Of a DNA stretch of 64,000 nt, positions 25,001 to 33,598 are shown piece after piece. The stretch is from the NCBI GenBank assembly GCA_964648485.1, contig CAZYOF010000003.1, positions 145,628-209,627 of the forward strand, read 5' to 3'. This stretch comes from DAIOEK01 sp964648485. Lineage in GTDB: Bacteria; Chloroflexota; Anaerolineae; Anaerolineales; Anaerolineaceae. Each line of letters starts with the position of its first letter. Positions within the stretch are counted from its first letter, which is position 1. Under the pieces are notes generated by a model that worked only from the letters and a program-made list of their open reading frames with translations, was not told the origin of the DNA and did not search any database. The position numbers and the translations under genes were made by a program.

Positions 25001-27866
25001 GGGTGAAGATTATTTAGACTTTACCGGAAGTGCAGGAATTACAGGATCGTTCAATAGTACAACAGGTGTTCTGACTTTAACCGGTTCTGCAACTGCAGAA
25101 GATTATCAATCTGTGTTCCGTTCAGTGACTTATCAAAACACAAGTGAAAATCCTGACACTTCCACCCGCAAGATTGTGTTTGTAGGTAATAATTCGCTTT
25201 TTAACACAACTAATAATCATTTTTATGAATTTGTCAGTAGCACAGCTATTACCTGGACAAATGCACAAGCGGGAGCTGCAAGCCGGAACCTGTATGGAAT
25301 GCAGGGGTATCTGGCAACCATAGTGTCTGCCGATGAGAATGCATTCATCACAGATAAACTAGTTGGCGTTGGCTGGATTGGTGCAAGTGATGTTGAAGAA
25401 GAAGGCACCTGGAAATGGGTAACGGGTCCCGAAGCCGGTACTGTTTTCTGTACGGGCAACGATCCTTGTGTTCCTGTCGATGATCGTTATTCTAACTGGA
25501 ATACTGGTGAACCTAACAATGGTTCCGGTGGAATTGAACATTACGGGCACATGATTTACACAGAAGTCGGTCCGCGCGGAAGCTGGAATGACATGCGGAA
25601 TGAAGGGGGTTCCGGTCCTTATCTTGTTGCTGGTTATGTGGTGGAATACGGAGGAATGGCGGGAGATCCGGCTGTATCATTGACCAGCGATGCCACAATA
25701 AACGTACAGGCTGAAAATGACGCTCCATATTTTTCTGAAACAGATCCTGTTGAGTTGACCATCGATGAAGATAACAACCCGGCTGCTTTTTCACTTACAC
25801 TACACGGCAATGATGTAGATCTGGATGTACTTACCTGGACGATTCAATCTCCCTCAAGCCATGGGGATGTGTCTATTGGAGGCACAGGAAATACACGACC
25901 CATCAGTTATGAACCCGATGCGAACTACTACGGCGCAGATAGTTTTACCATCCGGATTAATGATCTTGCTGGTGGCATCGCAGACATCGACATCAATTTA
26001 ACCATCAACCAGGTGGATGATTCTCCGACGATTGCCAATTACATTCCTGATCAAGCTGGCAACGAAAATGTGCCCTTCAATTTTGTGTTTGCTGAAAACA
26101 CATTTCATGATGTGGATGATGGCACGGTCCTGACATACTCTGCGACACTGCAGGATGGCTCTGCTCTGCCTGCCTGGCTGAGTTTTGATCCTGATACCAG
26201 GACATTCAGCGGTGTACCCGATGCAGGACAGGTTCTAAAAGTCCGCCTGACTGCAACCGATAACACCAGCCTCAGTGTGTATGATGATTTCTTGATCCTT
26301 ATTCAAGCGGATGGCAATAGCACCCCGATCAATATGAACCCTCTGGATGTGGTTTACCTGGTTTCTGGTACTCCTTTCTCCTTCCAATTGCCTGAGAGTG
26401 GATTTGTGGATGAGGAGGGTCAGCCATGGGAAGTGATTGCCAGCCTGCCAGATTATTCCCCCCTGCCATCGTGGTTAGTCTTTGATCCGGAGGATCTGTC
26501 TTTCTCCGGCACACCACCGGCGCCGGGCGAATTGGATGTTTTACTCAAAGTCTTTGATGATCATGGTGGCTTTGTATCGGTGATACTGCCGATTGAGATC
26601 AATGAGGGCAATGTTGCTCCAACGCTTCTAAACCGGCTGGCAGATCAGGCGGCATATGATGGTATGCCTTTCAGTTTTGTATTTCCTGCCAATACCTTCT
26701 GGGATGCAAATGGTGATTCCCTTGCTTATGTGGCAACACTTTCAGATGGCAGCGCGCTACCCGCCTGGTTGAGCTTTAATATGGCTGGCAGGGAATTCAG
26801 CGGTACGCCGGCAATTTCAGACCTGGGGATCTATCTTGTTCGGGTTACTGCAATCGATCCGAGCGCTGCCAGTACATCTGATCTCTTCCTGTTGGGAGTC
26901 AGTACAGCAAACCGGACAGTATTAAATATGCCAATTTCTGTAATGGATCCACTCTATACAGATTCATTTGGAAGCATTTACTTACCTCTCGGATTGGTGC
27001 CTCCGGATTCTCACAGATACCTGCACATAGAAGAGAACTATCCGGTACCGCCTTTACGCAGCATCCGTTCTTTGAATAAAGGACGAGAAATCAGCATGTT
27101 CGGTGCAGATGGTACTCAATACCATCAGTTCGACCTGCCACTAAAGGTCTGTATCCCTGTTACACAGCAAGATATCCGCAGAGCTGGAGGCAGATACCAG
27201 GTGATTCGCATCGGCATCACTGACTCTGCCACAGACCCCTGGGTTTTATCTGTACCTATCTGGGAAAATGGTTCAGCTTGTATTGAGACAAACCACCTGA
27301 GCATGTTCGATTTATTCTACCGTGCTTCATCTGATGATGAAGGACTGCCTGATACCGGGTTTGCTCCCGGGCAGGTGACACGACTGGATCCTCAACCGGT
27401 TGAAGCCCAATATCAGGCAATGTCAGATCTTACCTTACAGATCCGATCACTGGGAGTGAATACTGTTATCGTAGGAGTCCCGCAAACGAATGGATCATGG
27501 GATGTAACCTGGCTAGGTAATCAGGCGGGATGGCTGGCAGGCAGCGCATATCCAACCTGGAGTGGGAACTCTGTGATTACTGGTCACCTGACAGATTCTA
27601 ATGGGAAAGCAGGAGTATTCGCGGGGATATCAAATTTGGCTTATGGTGACGAAATTAGAATTGTATCTGGTTCATCCGTGTTCATTTACCAGGTAAGAAG
27701 TATTCAAAAATTTATTGATCCGAATGATGTTTCTGCAGTATTGCAGCATAAAGATTCTCCCTGGATCAGCCTGCTGACTTGTCAGGGTTATGATTCACGA
27801 ACAGGCACTTACAGGTACAGGCAACTGGTACAGGCGGAGTTAGTCCAGGTTGCTACTCAGGAATAA
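22086..27866 (+). CDS. Giant exported adhesin: FN3, cadherin-like and C-type lectin repeats with C-terminal LPDTG and sortase domain
   Basis: 1926 residues from ATG 22086 (RBS GAGGAAG; upstream frame rejected). A signal peptide ends near VQA at 34. Order: a beta-rich module with FNFTYYGNTY (~40-235), one fibronectin-III domain (~238-335), a cadherin-like domain (~337-430), then two 389-residue modules, each cadherin-like domain plus spacer plus C-type lectin domain (lectins ~655-802 and ~1045-1191, both with GEPNN), a third cadherin-like domain (~1211-1310), and three dystroglycan-type (He_PIG) domains (~1311-1610). The tail carries LPDTG at 1754-1758 followed by a sortase fold: His1834 in ITGH, Cys1899 in LLTC, Arg1910 or 1912. 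No C-terminal membrane helix is seen. A surface carbohydrate- or cell-binding protein that may attach itself; self-processing is inference. Confidence 0.88.
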   Translation: MKNLPLSRSASNIIRGIAIFVFLISWIPFQSVQALPPETNYAGVDTGLRGDDTISGDINIGFNFTYYGNTYSLTQISTNGLVCFGNQGSSAYTESALPSTGSPNNCIYAFWDDLMSYDESQLVLYRTIGTAPNREFIVQWTNYGFYNSTLPMGTFQVILYETSNNIRMQYRQLLTDPRSYGDSAAIGLENYDGTVGLQYLFDTASLYPEQSILYTWNGSNNYNYNASAAYEGVYLYLNNPPPAIPTLISPADNSANISTSPTFTWNAASGATSYTVIVSTNANLTSPAVNATGITSTSYSASGLTSSRYYWAVKAVNAYGESWSESWTYSTLPGNSAPTDISLSNSTVPAGSSGALVGYLSTTDPDGGDTHTYSLVSGTGSTNNGSFSISGNELRTAASLTAGSYSVRIRTTDSGTGNLYYEEAYSITVQLSNQPPVISQGDSISVTMSEDSNPIAFNLTLNASDPNPGDTLTWSISSPATHGSAGASGTGTSKSISYTPTANYYGDDSFTVQVSDGNGGTDSIVVNVTITAVDDPPQLIGTNPTFTYAENNPSTVIDAGITFTDIDGPNLSGVTVSISSNYTSGQDFLDFTPSGGVTGSFNTTTGVLTLSGSATASTYQTVLRSVSYRNTSNTPNTSPRTISFVGDNTLFNVTNGHFYEFVTQSGISWSSANTGASASRLYGMTGYMATITTSQENSFISSKLAGVGWIGANDAATEGTWQWVTGPEAGTTFCTGNNPCVPVSSRYSNWNSGEPNNAGDEDYGHMIYNTAIGTRGSWNDLPNAGGSGDYAPLGYIVEYGGMAGDPVIQLTSSATINVQAVNDIPIITQGDSRDVTMDEDGSPTPFSLTLNASDLDGDTLTWSVSSPAAHGTASASGTGTSKAISYSPQANYNGLDSFTVQVSDGNGGTDSITINVTINSIDDPPNLSGSSPTIDFSENGLPSIIDPTISFTDIDGPNITGATIAITENYVSGEDYLDFTGSAGITGSFNSTTGVLTLTGSATAEDYQSVFRSVTYQNTSENPDTSTRKIVFVGNNSLFNTTNNHFYEFVSSTAITWTNAQAGAASRNLYGMQGYLATIVSADENAFITDKLVGVGWIGASDVEEEGTWKWVTGPEAGTVFCTGNDPCVPVDDRYSNWNTGEPNNGSGGIEHYGHMIYTEVGPRGSWNDMRNEGGSGPYLVAGYVVEYGGMAGDPAVSLTSDATINVQAENDAPYFSETDPVELTIDEDNNPAAFSLTLHGNDVDLDVLTWTIQSPSSHGDVSIGGTGNTRPISYEPDANYYGADSFTIRINDLAGGIADIDINLTINQVDDSPTIANYIPDQAGNENVPFNFVFAENTFHDVDDGTVLTYSATLQDGSALPAWLSFDPDTRTFSGVPDAGQVLKVRLTATDNTSLSVYDDFLILIQADGNSTPINMNPLDVVYLVSGTPFSFQLPESGFVDEEGQPWEVIASLPDYSPLPSWLVFDPEDLSFSGTPPAPGELDVLLKVFDDHGGFVSVILPIEINEGNVAPTLLNRLADQAAYDGMPFSFVFPANTFWDANGDSLAYVATLSDGSALPAWLSFNMAGREFSGTPAISDLGIYLVRVTAIDPSAASTSDLFLLGVSTANRTVLNMPISVMDPLYTDSFGSIYLPLGLVPPDSHRYLHIEENYPVPPLRSIRSLNKGREISMFGADGTQYHQFDLPLKVCIPVTQQDIRRAGGRYQVIRIGITDSATDPWVLSVPIWENGSACIETNHLSMFDLFYRASSDDEGLPDTGFAPGQVTRLDPQPVEAQYQAMSDLTLQIRSLGVNTVIVGVPQTNGSWDVTWLGNQAGWLAGSAYPTWSGNSVITGHLTDSNGKAGVFAGISNLAYGDEIRIVSGSSVFIYQVRSIQKFIDPNDVSAVLQHKDSPWISLLTCQGYDSRTGTYRYRQLVQAELVQVATQE
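23382..25715 (+). repeat. Two tandem 1167-bp modules inside the adhesin gene
   Basis: Unit 1 (23382-24548) and unit 2 (24549-25715) have identical length (389 codons) and the same domain order, starting at NQPPVISQGDS and NDIPIITQGDS. Protein identity is high in the lectin core (for example GWIGA, TWxWVTGPEAGT, RYSNWN, GEPNN), while the DNA differs at many synonymous sites, so the duplication is not recent. A third partial unit (cadherin-like part only) begins at 25716. Confidence 0.85.
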
Positions 27867-27868
27867 CA

Positions 27869-27905
27869 AATGAGAGCGGATGGAAATCCGCTCTCATTAT
27901 TTTTT
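27869..27905. terminator. Terminator after the adhesin gene
   Basis: 13-bp perfect stem AATGAGAGCGGAT / ATCCGCTCTCATT (27869-27881, 27886-27898), GGAA tetraloop, then ATTATTTTTT. It also lies downstream of the facing SWIM-domain gene. Confidence 0.93.
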
Positions 27906-27919
27906 CTATTCAGTTATTC

Positions 27920-28162
27920 TCAAGCTGCAGCCTTTTCGGTCACAATTCCTTCCAGGATCATTTCCAATGCCATGGTATGGCTGCATCTAGATCGGGATTG
28001 GAAAAAGTCGCAGTCACAGCGCCACTCTCCACCTTCAAACACAACTGTATGTGCGTTGTTTTCACCTGCAAAGGTCACCTGCATTGAATCGAGGTGAATG
28101 CGATTTCGTTCCTGAGCGTAGCGTTTGGCTTTCTCAATTTTTCCGATCATTCCATAATCCAT
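27920..28162 (-). CDS. Small SWIM-type zinc-finger protein
   Basis: 80 residues from ATG 28162 (RBS GGAG 9 nt upstream; a TTG two codons before is too close to it). The zinc ligands Cys49, Cys51, Cys60 and His62 form CxCx8CxH (CDCDFFQSRSRCSH), the SWIM finger. The N-terminal half (KIEKAKRYAQERNRI and QVTFAGENNAHTV) is the beta-strand region usually seen just ahead of this finger. Such short proteins may bind DNA or protein; the function is unknown. It is a stand-alone gene. Confidence 0.8.
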   Translation of the reverse strand: MDYGMIGKIEKAKRYAQERNRIHLDSMQVTFAGENNAHTVVFEGGEWRCDCDFFQSRSRCSHTMALEMILEGIVTEKAAA

Positions 28163-28197
28163 TTTCAAAATCTCCTTTCAGGCATTAGATAAAACAA

Positions 28198-28223
28198 CAG
28201 CATGCGCGTAAAACGGCATGCTG
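28198..28223. promoter_or_regulatory. Inverted repeat upstream of the SWIM gene
   Basis: CAGCATGC (28198-28205) and GCATGCTG (28216-28223) with a 10-nt centre. It lies 36-61 nt upstream of the SWIM gene start; operator or leader hairpin, unresolved. Confidence 0.4.
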
Positions 28224-28417
28224 CTAATACAACCTTTTCCAAATTATGTTAACTACATCTCGCATAACGGTTTTGTGATTTCCTTCAATTCAGTATAGTA
28301 TGATTAACTGTGAAAGTCAATTTACAAATGCCATACAAAATATATCAATCTGCCATTTAATTACTGGTAAGTATCTTGCATCAAAATTGGTTAATACTTG
28401 TGCGTTGTTGAGGGAGT

Positions 28418-29608
28418 ATGAGCACTTACCAGCCCAAAAAAATAATTCCCGATAGCTGGGCAAACCTGGCTGCCTGTCCAATTTGTGAAACACGCGGGTT
28501 GTCGGTTTATCGTCAACCCGGACAGGTTGATCAGCTTGCCTGCTCAAATTGTCAGGCTTCATTCGAATTAGAACAGGATGGTCCGAATATTCGTCTGATT
28601 GTTTTACCTCCAGACTATGCTGTTTTCCTGCAGCCAGCCTGGCAAACCTGGATGAGTGTCTATGAAATTCGCAGGCAGATAAAAACCGGACTGGAGACAC
28701 ATGTTCAACAAGATGCCTTCGATAAACCTGAATTTACACCGCCCCCGGCAATGGTTTCCCGACAACCTGAACCACCGGAGGACTACACACTCCCGGTATT
28801 GGAAAATGATTTCACCCGAGAGCCCATCAATCAGGATGAGGTGAATATGCGAGCCGCGGGGTTGGCTAACCTGGGAAATACGCCTCGCGAAATTCGCGAA
28901 ACACTGGAACACTTGAACGCAACATCCGAACAGATCGATATCGCGCTGGAGAACCTTAAACTCCAGCGAAAAAAGGTAAAAACCAATACACCGCGCAATA
29001 TTATTTTTGTGTTGATAGCAGTTATCGCATGCCTGGGAATATCAGCGTTGGTGCTACCATTGTTAAACATCCCTGGCACATTGAAATCAATTGAACCGGT
29101 ATGGAATTATCTATCCAACACCCTTTCCAACTCTGATCCGTTTGGCGGAGTGACCGGCGCCAGAAGAGAGCCTACAGCTGTCCCCACCCCCGTTCAAAAA
29201 TCCTTACCGGCTGATGCACAGGCTTATTTTAATGTTGTATATACGATCAGCCAAAAAACCAACTGGTGGGAGAAATATGAGACACTTCAAAACCTCTTCC
29301 CGCCTGTTGATTTGATCTCCACCCATGAGAATATATTGAACCAGTATCTGTTTCTTGCAGTATTAAATGCTGCAGAACAAAACAATGAGAGCAAATTTGA
29401 CGAGTTATGTGGAACACCGCGGGCAGTGAACACAAAAGCATGTGACCGGGTGGAAGAAAATGATTTTGCCCAACAGGTACAATTCCTTACGGAACAGAAT
29501 TCGATGAACGACTGGTGGCTAACCGGTCCGTGTAAGGAATTTGCAGCGTATTATCAAAAAGTCGGGGTTACCTTCCCTTATGCAGAAGGCCGTTGTTCGT
29601 TACCTTGA
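28418..29608 (+). CDS. Zinc-ribbon membrane protein of unknown function
   Basis: 396 residues. N-terminal zinc ribbon with Cys20, Cys23, Cys42, Cys45 (CPIC and CSNC), a predicted helical middle part (DEVNMRAAGLANLGNTPREI, UBA-like in look), one transmembrane helix at ~194-217 and a C-terminal extracytoplasmic part of ~180 residues with four more cysteines. RBS GAGGGAG-like at 28408. No recognised family. The arrangement (cytoplasmic zinc ribbon, membrane span, outer domain) would suit a sensor or scaffold protein. Its last 31 nt overlap the convergent acetyltransferase gene. Confidence 0.7.
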   Translation: MSTYQPKKIIPDSWANLAACPICETRGLSVYRQPGQVDQLACSNCQASFELEQDGPNIRLIVLPPDYAVFLQPAWQTWMSVYEIRRQIKTGLETHVQQDAFDKPEFTPPPAMVSRQPEPPEDYTLPVLENDFTREPINQDEVNMRAAGLANLGNTPREIRETLEHLNATSEQIDIALENLKLQRKKVKTNTPRNIIFVLIAVIACLGISALVLPLLNIPGTLKSIEPVWNYLSNTLSNSDPFGGVTGARREPTAVPTPVQKSLPADAQAYFNVVYTISQKTNWWEKYETLQNLFPPVDLISTHENILNQYLFLAVLNAAEQNNESKFDELCGTPRAVNTKACDRVEENDFAQQVQFLTEQNSMNDWWLTGPCKEFAAYYQKVGVTFPYAEGRCSLP

Positions 29609-30063
29609 TCTTGTCTCACTTTTAACATCACGATACCGCTTTCCCCGTCCTGGTAGTATCGTTCCCATAATTCAGTTTGAATATAGCCAGACTTGCGATA
29701 TAGATTTATCGCTGGCTGGTTTGATTTTCGTACTGTCAGTTTTATCTGATGGTTAGGTAGGCGCGTTTCACAGGCACTCAGTAGTGCCTCAGCAATTCCC
29801 ATCCGCCGATACGGCTCAAGCACTCCGATGGATGTGATCCAACCGGTGGAGATATCTCGTGAGCCATCTCCTGAGATGAAGCCCACCATCTCCTCCTCCA
29901 AAACAGCTTTGATTCGGATGATACCCGGGAACATCAAAACAGCAATCAAATCGATTAGCGGCCAGGCATCAATGCCAAAACACGCCTGTTCGATTTTACG
30001 CAGTGCTCCAATATCCTTCCAGTTTGCATCATCCAGTTTGTAAAGTGAGGAAGCTTCTGTCAT
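29578..30063 (-). CDS. GNAT-family N-acetyltransferase (RimI-like)
   Basis: 161 residues from ATG 30063. The acetyl-CoA-binding motif A is ITSIGVLEPYRRMGIAEALL, with the pyrophosphate loop RRMGIA, and motif B follows as IKLTVRKSNQPAINLYRKSG, the typical end of RimI-like enzymes. An in-frame GTG at 30087 has its Shine-Dalgarno touching it and is not favoured; instead an extended -10 box lies 6 nt before ATG 30063, suggesting a leaderless message. Target unknown (ribosomal protein or small amine). The 3' end overlaps the convergent zinc-ribbon gene by 31 nt. Confidence 0.87.
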   Translation of the reverse strand: MTEASSLYKLDDANWKDIGALRKIEQACFGIDAWPLIDLIAVLMFPGIIRIKAVLEEEMVGFISGDGSRDISTGWITSIGVLEPYRRMGIAEALLSACETRLPNHQIKLTVRKSNQPAINLYRKSGYIQTELWERYYQDGESGIVMLKVRQDQGNEQRPSA

Positions 30064-30069
30064 GATTTG

Positions 30070-30078
30070 CTTATACCA
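30070..30078 (-). promoter_or_regulatory. Extended -10 promoter of the acetyltransferase gene, leaderless layout
   Basis: Minus strand TGG-TATAAG (-10 at 30070-30075), then CAAATC and ATG. No clear -35 box; an extended -10 can compensate. Confidence 0.5.
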
Positions 30079-30086
30079 GATTCCCA

Positions 30087-30107
30087 CCTCCCGGAATTAC
30101 CGGGAGG
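30087..30107. terminator. GC-rich hairpin after the slipin gene
   Basis: CCTCCCGG / CCGGGAGG with AATTA loop; the flanks (GATTCC / GGAATC) extend the pairing with small bulges. It is 34 nt past the slipin stop but lacks a T-run on the minus strand, so it may act as a processing or pausing element. Confidence 0.5.
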
Positions 30108-30140
30108 ATAGGAATCTAAGAGTTGTATTGGGTAGCTGAT

Positions 30141-31037
30141 TTACTTTTGCTTGGATACGAAGGAGTTCAGCATGCTGGTAAACTCCATCGGGAAGATGTA
30201 CTTGGTTGAAGGATTAGCCGCCATATTCTTGAGCGTCTCAAAGTACTGCAGGGTAAGAGTATTCTGATCCAATCCTTTTGCAACACCGAATATCTTCTCA
30301 AGAGCAGATGAATAACCTTCTGCGCGCAGCAATTGTGCAGTCTTCTCACCTTCCGCTTTAAGAATGGCAGATTGCTTGTCACCTTCAGCGCGTAGAATGG
30401 CAGCCTGTTTTTCACCATCAGCCACGTTAATGGCTGCTTCACGCTGACCTGTGGACTCAGTAACAACTGCGCGGCGGTTACGTTCTGCAGAAAGCTGTCG
30501 GTTCATCGCATCCTGAACATCTCTGGGCGGGATGATCTCGCGGATTTCTACATTGGTAACCTTCACACCCCAGCGTTCAGTTACTTCATCCAGACGAGTA
30601 CGCAGCATGTTGTTGATGTGCTCGCGTTCAGAGAGTACGCCATCCAGCATGATACCGCCGATAACGGAACGCAACGTGGTGGTAGCCATACCCTGTGCAG
30701 CCAACTCGAAATTACCTACCTGCAAGATGGATTCGGTAGGCTGGAGTACCTTGTAGTACCACAGGAAGTCGATGGATATTGGGGCATTGTCTTTGGTAAT
30801 AGAGGTTTGGTGCGGAATCTCGCGTACCTGTTCGCGCAGGTCCACTTTTACCGGTCGGTCAACAAATGGGATGAGCAGTACAAGACCGGGTCCCTTGTCT
30901 CCGATACAACGTCCAAGCCGGAAAACGACCAGGCGCTGGTATTCAGGCACAATCTTGATCGCGTTCGCCAGGAACATGATGAGAAAGATAATTACCGCAC
31001 CGATGAAACATAGAATGGGAATGGTTGCTTCGTTCAT
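30141..31037 (-). CDS. SPFH/band 7 family protein (slipin/stomatin-like)
   Basis: 298 residues. A hydrophobic N-terminal anchor (residues ~5-25) is followed by the SPFH domain (IVPEYQRLVVFRLGRCIGDK, DLREQVREIPHQTSITKDN) and a coiled-coil with repeated AEGDKQSAILKAEGEK-type units. These proteins form large ring or cage oligomers at the membrane and are usually encoded with NfeD proteins, as here: the NfeD gene is 53 nt upstream on the same strand. RBS AAGGAG. Role in membrane microdomain or protein quality control is family knowledge. Confidence 0.92.
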   Translation of the reverse strand: MNEATIPILCFIGAVIIFLIMFLANAIKIVPEYQRLVVFRLGRCIGDKGPGLVLLIPFVDRPVKVDLREQVREIPHQTSITKDNAPISIDFLWYYKVLQPTESILQVGNFELAAQGMATTTLRSVIGGIMLDGVLSEREHINNMLRTRLDEVTERWGVKVTNVEIREIIPPRDVQDAMNRQLSAERNRRAVVTESTGQREAAINVADGEKQAAILRAEGDKQSAILKAEGEKTAQLLRAEGYSSALEKIFGVAKGLDQNTLTLQYFETLKNMAANPSTKYIFPMEFTSMLNSFVSKQK

Positions 31038-31090
31038 GTTGTTCTCCTTATTTCAATTCATAAATAGATGGATACTACCGAAGGAACATA

Positions 31091-31702
31091 CTAATCATTA
31101 CCAGATTTTGCAGGTAATTCCTCTACTTCCAGTGTGAATCCGTTACGATTTTTTATGATCACCCTGGCTCCTGATGGTATGGGTTTCTCACTGACTGCGC
31201 TCCAGAGTTCACCGGCGACCTGTACCGAGCCATCCCGGTGCACCCTTGATTTTGCTTCTCCAATGGTGCCTACCAGGCTCTCCAGGCTGTGAGATGGAAC
31301 ACTCTGCAATGCTTCAAGACCTTTTCTGACGATGATCCAGAAAAACGCGATTACGACCAGGTTCACCAGCACTGCCAGCGCAGGATGTACTACCGGTCTC
31401 CAGCTTTCATCAACAAACAGGAAAGTACTTCCTGCGGTTAATGCAACCAGAGACAACACGAGGTAGATCCATTTTTGAGTTTTTCGCATCGCCCACAAGA
31501 GTGGGAAGACACCAATGATCAATACAACCAGGGCGATCCAGTTGAAGTTCATTTGTGCAATCTGCCAGCCTGCAGCGATGATCAGGATAATCGATCCTGC
31601 TTCCAGCGCACCTGTGCCCGGACTGACTAATGCCAGGATAGCCAGCATGAAGCCAAAGACCAGAACCAGATAAACCAGATTGGGATTGAGTAAAATATCC
31701 AT
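31091..31702 (-). CDS. NfeD family membrane protein
   Basis: 203 residues from ATG 31702 (RBS AAGGTGG 7 nt upstream; eight codons of upstream open frame rejected). Four to five transmembrane segments are followed by the C-terminal OB-fold domain: LVGTIGEAKSRVHRDGSVQV, GELWSAVSEKPIPSGARVII and the final VEELP. It belongs to the short NfeD class lacking the ClpP-like protease domain, and partners with the SPFH protein downstream. Confidence 0.9.
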   Translation of the reverse strand: MDILLNPNLVYLVLVFGFMLAILALVSPGTGALEAGSIILIIAAGWQIAQMNFNWIALVVLIIGVFPLLWAMRKTQKWIYLVLSLVALTAGSTFLFVDESWRPVVHPALAVLVNLVVIAFFWIIVRKGLEALQSVPSHSLESLVGTIGEAKSRVHRDGSVQVAGELWSAVSEKPIPSGARVIIKNRNGFTLEVEELPAKSGND

Positions 31703-31863
31703 AGTGCCCACCTTTCCATTATTCATTATACATTTGATTATCCAAGGATCATAACAACTGCCCTTAAAAGAATATACGTATCAACTCGTGTGAAGTTACC
31801 ACGCCGCATATAATTATGGATAACTACTCTCATGCAGTTACTGATTGAACGGAAGGAAAGGCG

Positions 31864-32739
31864 ATGAAAAACCTGATATTTTATATTGTAGATGTTTTTA
31901 CTGAAAAGAAATTTGCAGGGAATCAACTGGCAGTTTTCCGGAATGCAGGCAACCTTTCTGGTGAAGAAATGCAGAAAATTGCTCGGGAGATCAATTTCTC
32001 TGAAACCACATTCATCCTTTCAGATGATCAAAATCGTGGGGGGTATGATGTGCGCATCTTTACCCCCATGGAAGAAGTACCTTTCGCCGGTCACCCGACC
32101 CTTGGCACCGCCCATATCATCAACAGCCAGCTTCTGGATGGTAAGGCGGATAAGGTTGTTTTGAATCTGCAGGTGGGGCAGATTCCTGTTACTTTCAGCC
32201 CAGATGGCTACAGCTGGATGCGGCAGATCCAGCCGGTTTTTGGTCCCCAGCATTCCAGGGAATTATTCGCCGAAATTCTTAATTTAGATTCAACCGATTT
32301 GGATCAGCGATTCCCGGTCGAGGAAGTCTCAACGGGTCTGCCATTTTTTATTGTCCCCTTAGTTAGCATTAATGCCTTAAAGAATGCCCGGGTAAACCGG
32401 GAGTTATACCTGGATACGATCGCTCATACCGAATCAAAAGGAATTTTGATCTTTTGCCCCGAATCGAATGAACCCGGGAATGACATCAGCGTGCGGGTAT
32501 TTGTCGATTACTTTGGTGTACCCGAAGACCCGGCCACCGGCAGCGGAAATGGTTGCCTGGCAGGCTACCTGGTGAAGAATAAGTACTTTGGTAATAATTC
32601 TATTGATATCCGCAGCGAGCAGGGGTATGAAATCGGCAGACCCTCCCTTTTATTGCTCAAAGCCAGCCAGGATGGCTCACAGATTCATATCCAGGTTGGC
32701 GGGAAGAGTGTAACTGTGGCAAGAGGTGAGTTTGTTTGA
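31864..32739 (+). CDS. PhzF family isomerase/epimerase-like protein
   Basis: 291 residues. DVFTEKKFAGNQLAVF opens the first half, the catalytic-type glutamate is Glu47 in NFSETTF, and GHPTLGTAH follows; the second half mirrors this with GVPEDPATGSGNGCLAGYL. This is the diaminopimelate-epimerase-like fold of PhzF. Family members isomerise small metabolites, but most have unknown substrates. No phenazine genes are nearby. RBS GGAAGGAAAGG. A -10 box TATAAT is at 31809-31814. Confidence 0.9.
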   Translation: MKNLIFYIVDVFTEKKFAGNQLAVFRNAGNLSGEEMQKIAREINFSETTFILSDDQNRGGYDVRIFTPMEEVPFAGHPTLGTAHIINSQLLDGKADKVVLNLQVGQIPVTFSPDGYSWMRQIQPVFGPQHSRELFAEILNLDSTDLDQRFPVEEVSTGLPFFIVPLVSINALKNARVNRELYLDTIAHTESKGILIFCPESNEPGNDISVRVFVDYFGVPEDPATGSGNGCLAGYLVKNKYFGNNSIDIRSEQGYEIGRPSLLLLKASQDGSQIHIQVGGKSVTVARGEFV

Positions 32740-32929
32740 GGAATTGCCATTCGTGACAGATATGAATTGAGACTGAGTAGATTCAATAAATATTGAATGA
32801 AATATAAGAATTCATGTGTGAGTGTGGTTTATTGATTTCATATAAAATGGATAACGATTAGCAAGTCGTGTGTTTGGAGTATTATGCGGGTATTCAGGGT
32901 GTTATGTAGTTCAAAAGGATAAAAGGAAA

Positions 32930-33598
32930 ATGGAAAAATTTAATGGAAAAAATTCCCAGAAACACACACCGGTGTTTTCAACTAATCCCAACATTGATCG
33001 ATTGATAATTGCTGCCCTTGGGTTAATAGTTATTTTTGGACTATTTTATTTTCTTTACTTTCTTCCTAGAGGAAAGGCGCAAGAACAGACAAGAAGTCAA
33101 GTATTTATTGACCAGCTAGGAACGATTTGTTCTAGTGCAATCGGGCAAGAAGAATTACTACCGGTATATTCAGAACCTGTTTGGTCGTATGCTATGTCTG
33201 ATGACCCAGTTTTTCCCCTTGATTATCAATCATTAGGGCAGATGGACGAGTGGCCGTGGGACTTCTTCTTAACTGGATGGTTGTTAGATGAATCGCAAAA
33301 CTCACCAGTTTATAAGGCAAGAACAGTGGCGTGCATCAGGCGGGCAGATAGGATTATCGATACCTGTGTTTTTGGTAATGCAAATTCAATTTATATGTTA
33401 GAGCACCAAATTGTTGTCTCGCTTGTTGATGTTGAAAGTGGTAAGGTCGTTGTTGGCGAGAAGTTTATTTCAGGTGGCGATCCCGGTGATTGTCCAGGAT
33501 CAACGAGTAGGGCTACTTCATCAACAGACTATGGAATTAGCATTCTTACAAAAGAAATGTTGAATGATTGGATCAGGCAGGTCAATACTACTAGATGA
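32930..33598 (+). CDS. Hypothetical membrane-anchored protein
   Basis: 222 residues from ATG 32930 (AAAGGA just upstream). A single transmembrane helix spans ~24-46 (IIAALGLIVIFGLFYFLYFL), and the extracytoplasmic part contains five cysteines and an acidic N-terminal half. I recognise no family. The sequence is more AT-rich than its neighbours, and the gene is alone between PhzF and the selenoprotein operon, which could mean recent acquisition. Confidence 0.6.
   Translation: MEKFNGKNSQKHTPVFSTNPNIDRLIIAALGLIVIFGLFYFLYFLPRGKAQEQTRSQVFIDQLGTICSSAIGQEELLPVYSEPVWSYAMSDDPVFPLDYQSLGQMDEWPWDFFLTGWLLDESQNSPVYKARTVACIRRADRIIDTCVFGNANSIYMLEHQIVVSLVDVESGKVVVGEKFISGGDPGDCPGSTSRATSSTDYGISILTKEMLNDWIRQVNTTR

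Noticed and set aside
22086..27866. CRISPR-like or recent sequence repeats in the adhesin gene
   Set aside because: The repeats are protein-domain duplications with diverged DNA, not short direct repeats with spacers; no CRISPR array was seen anywhere.
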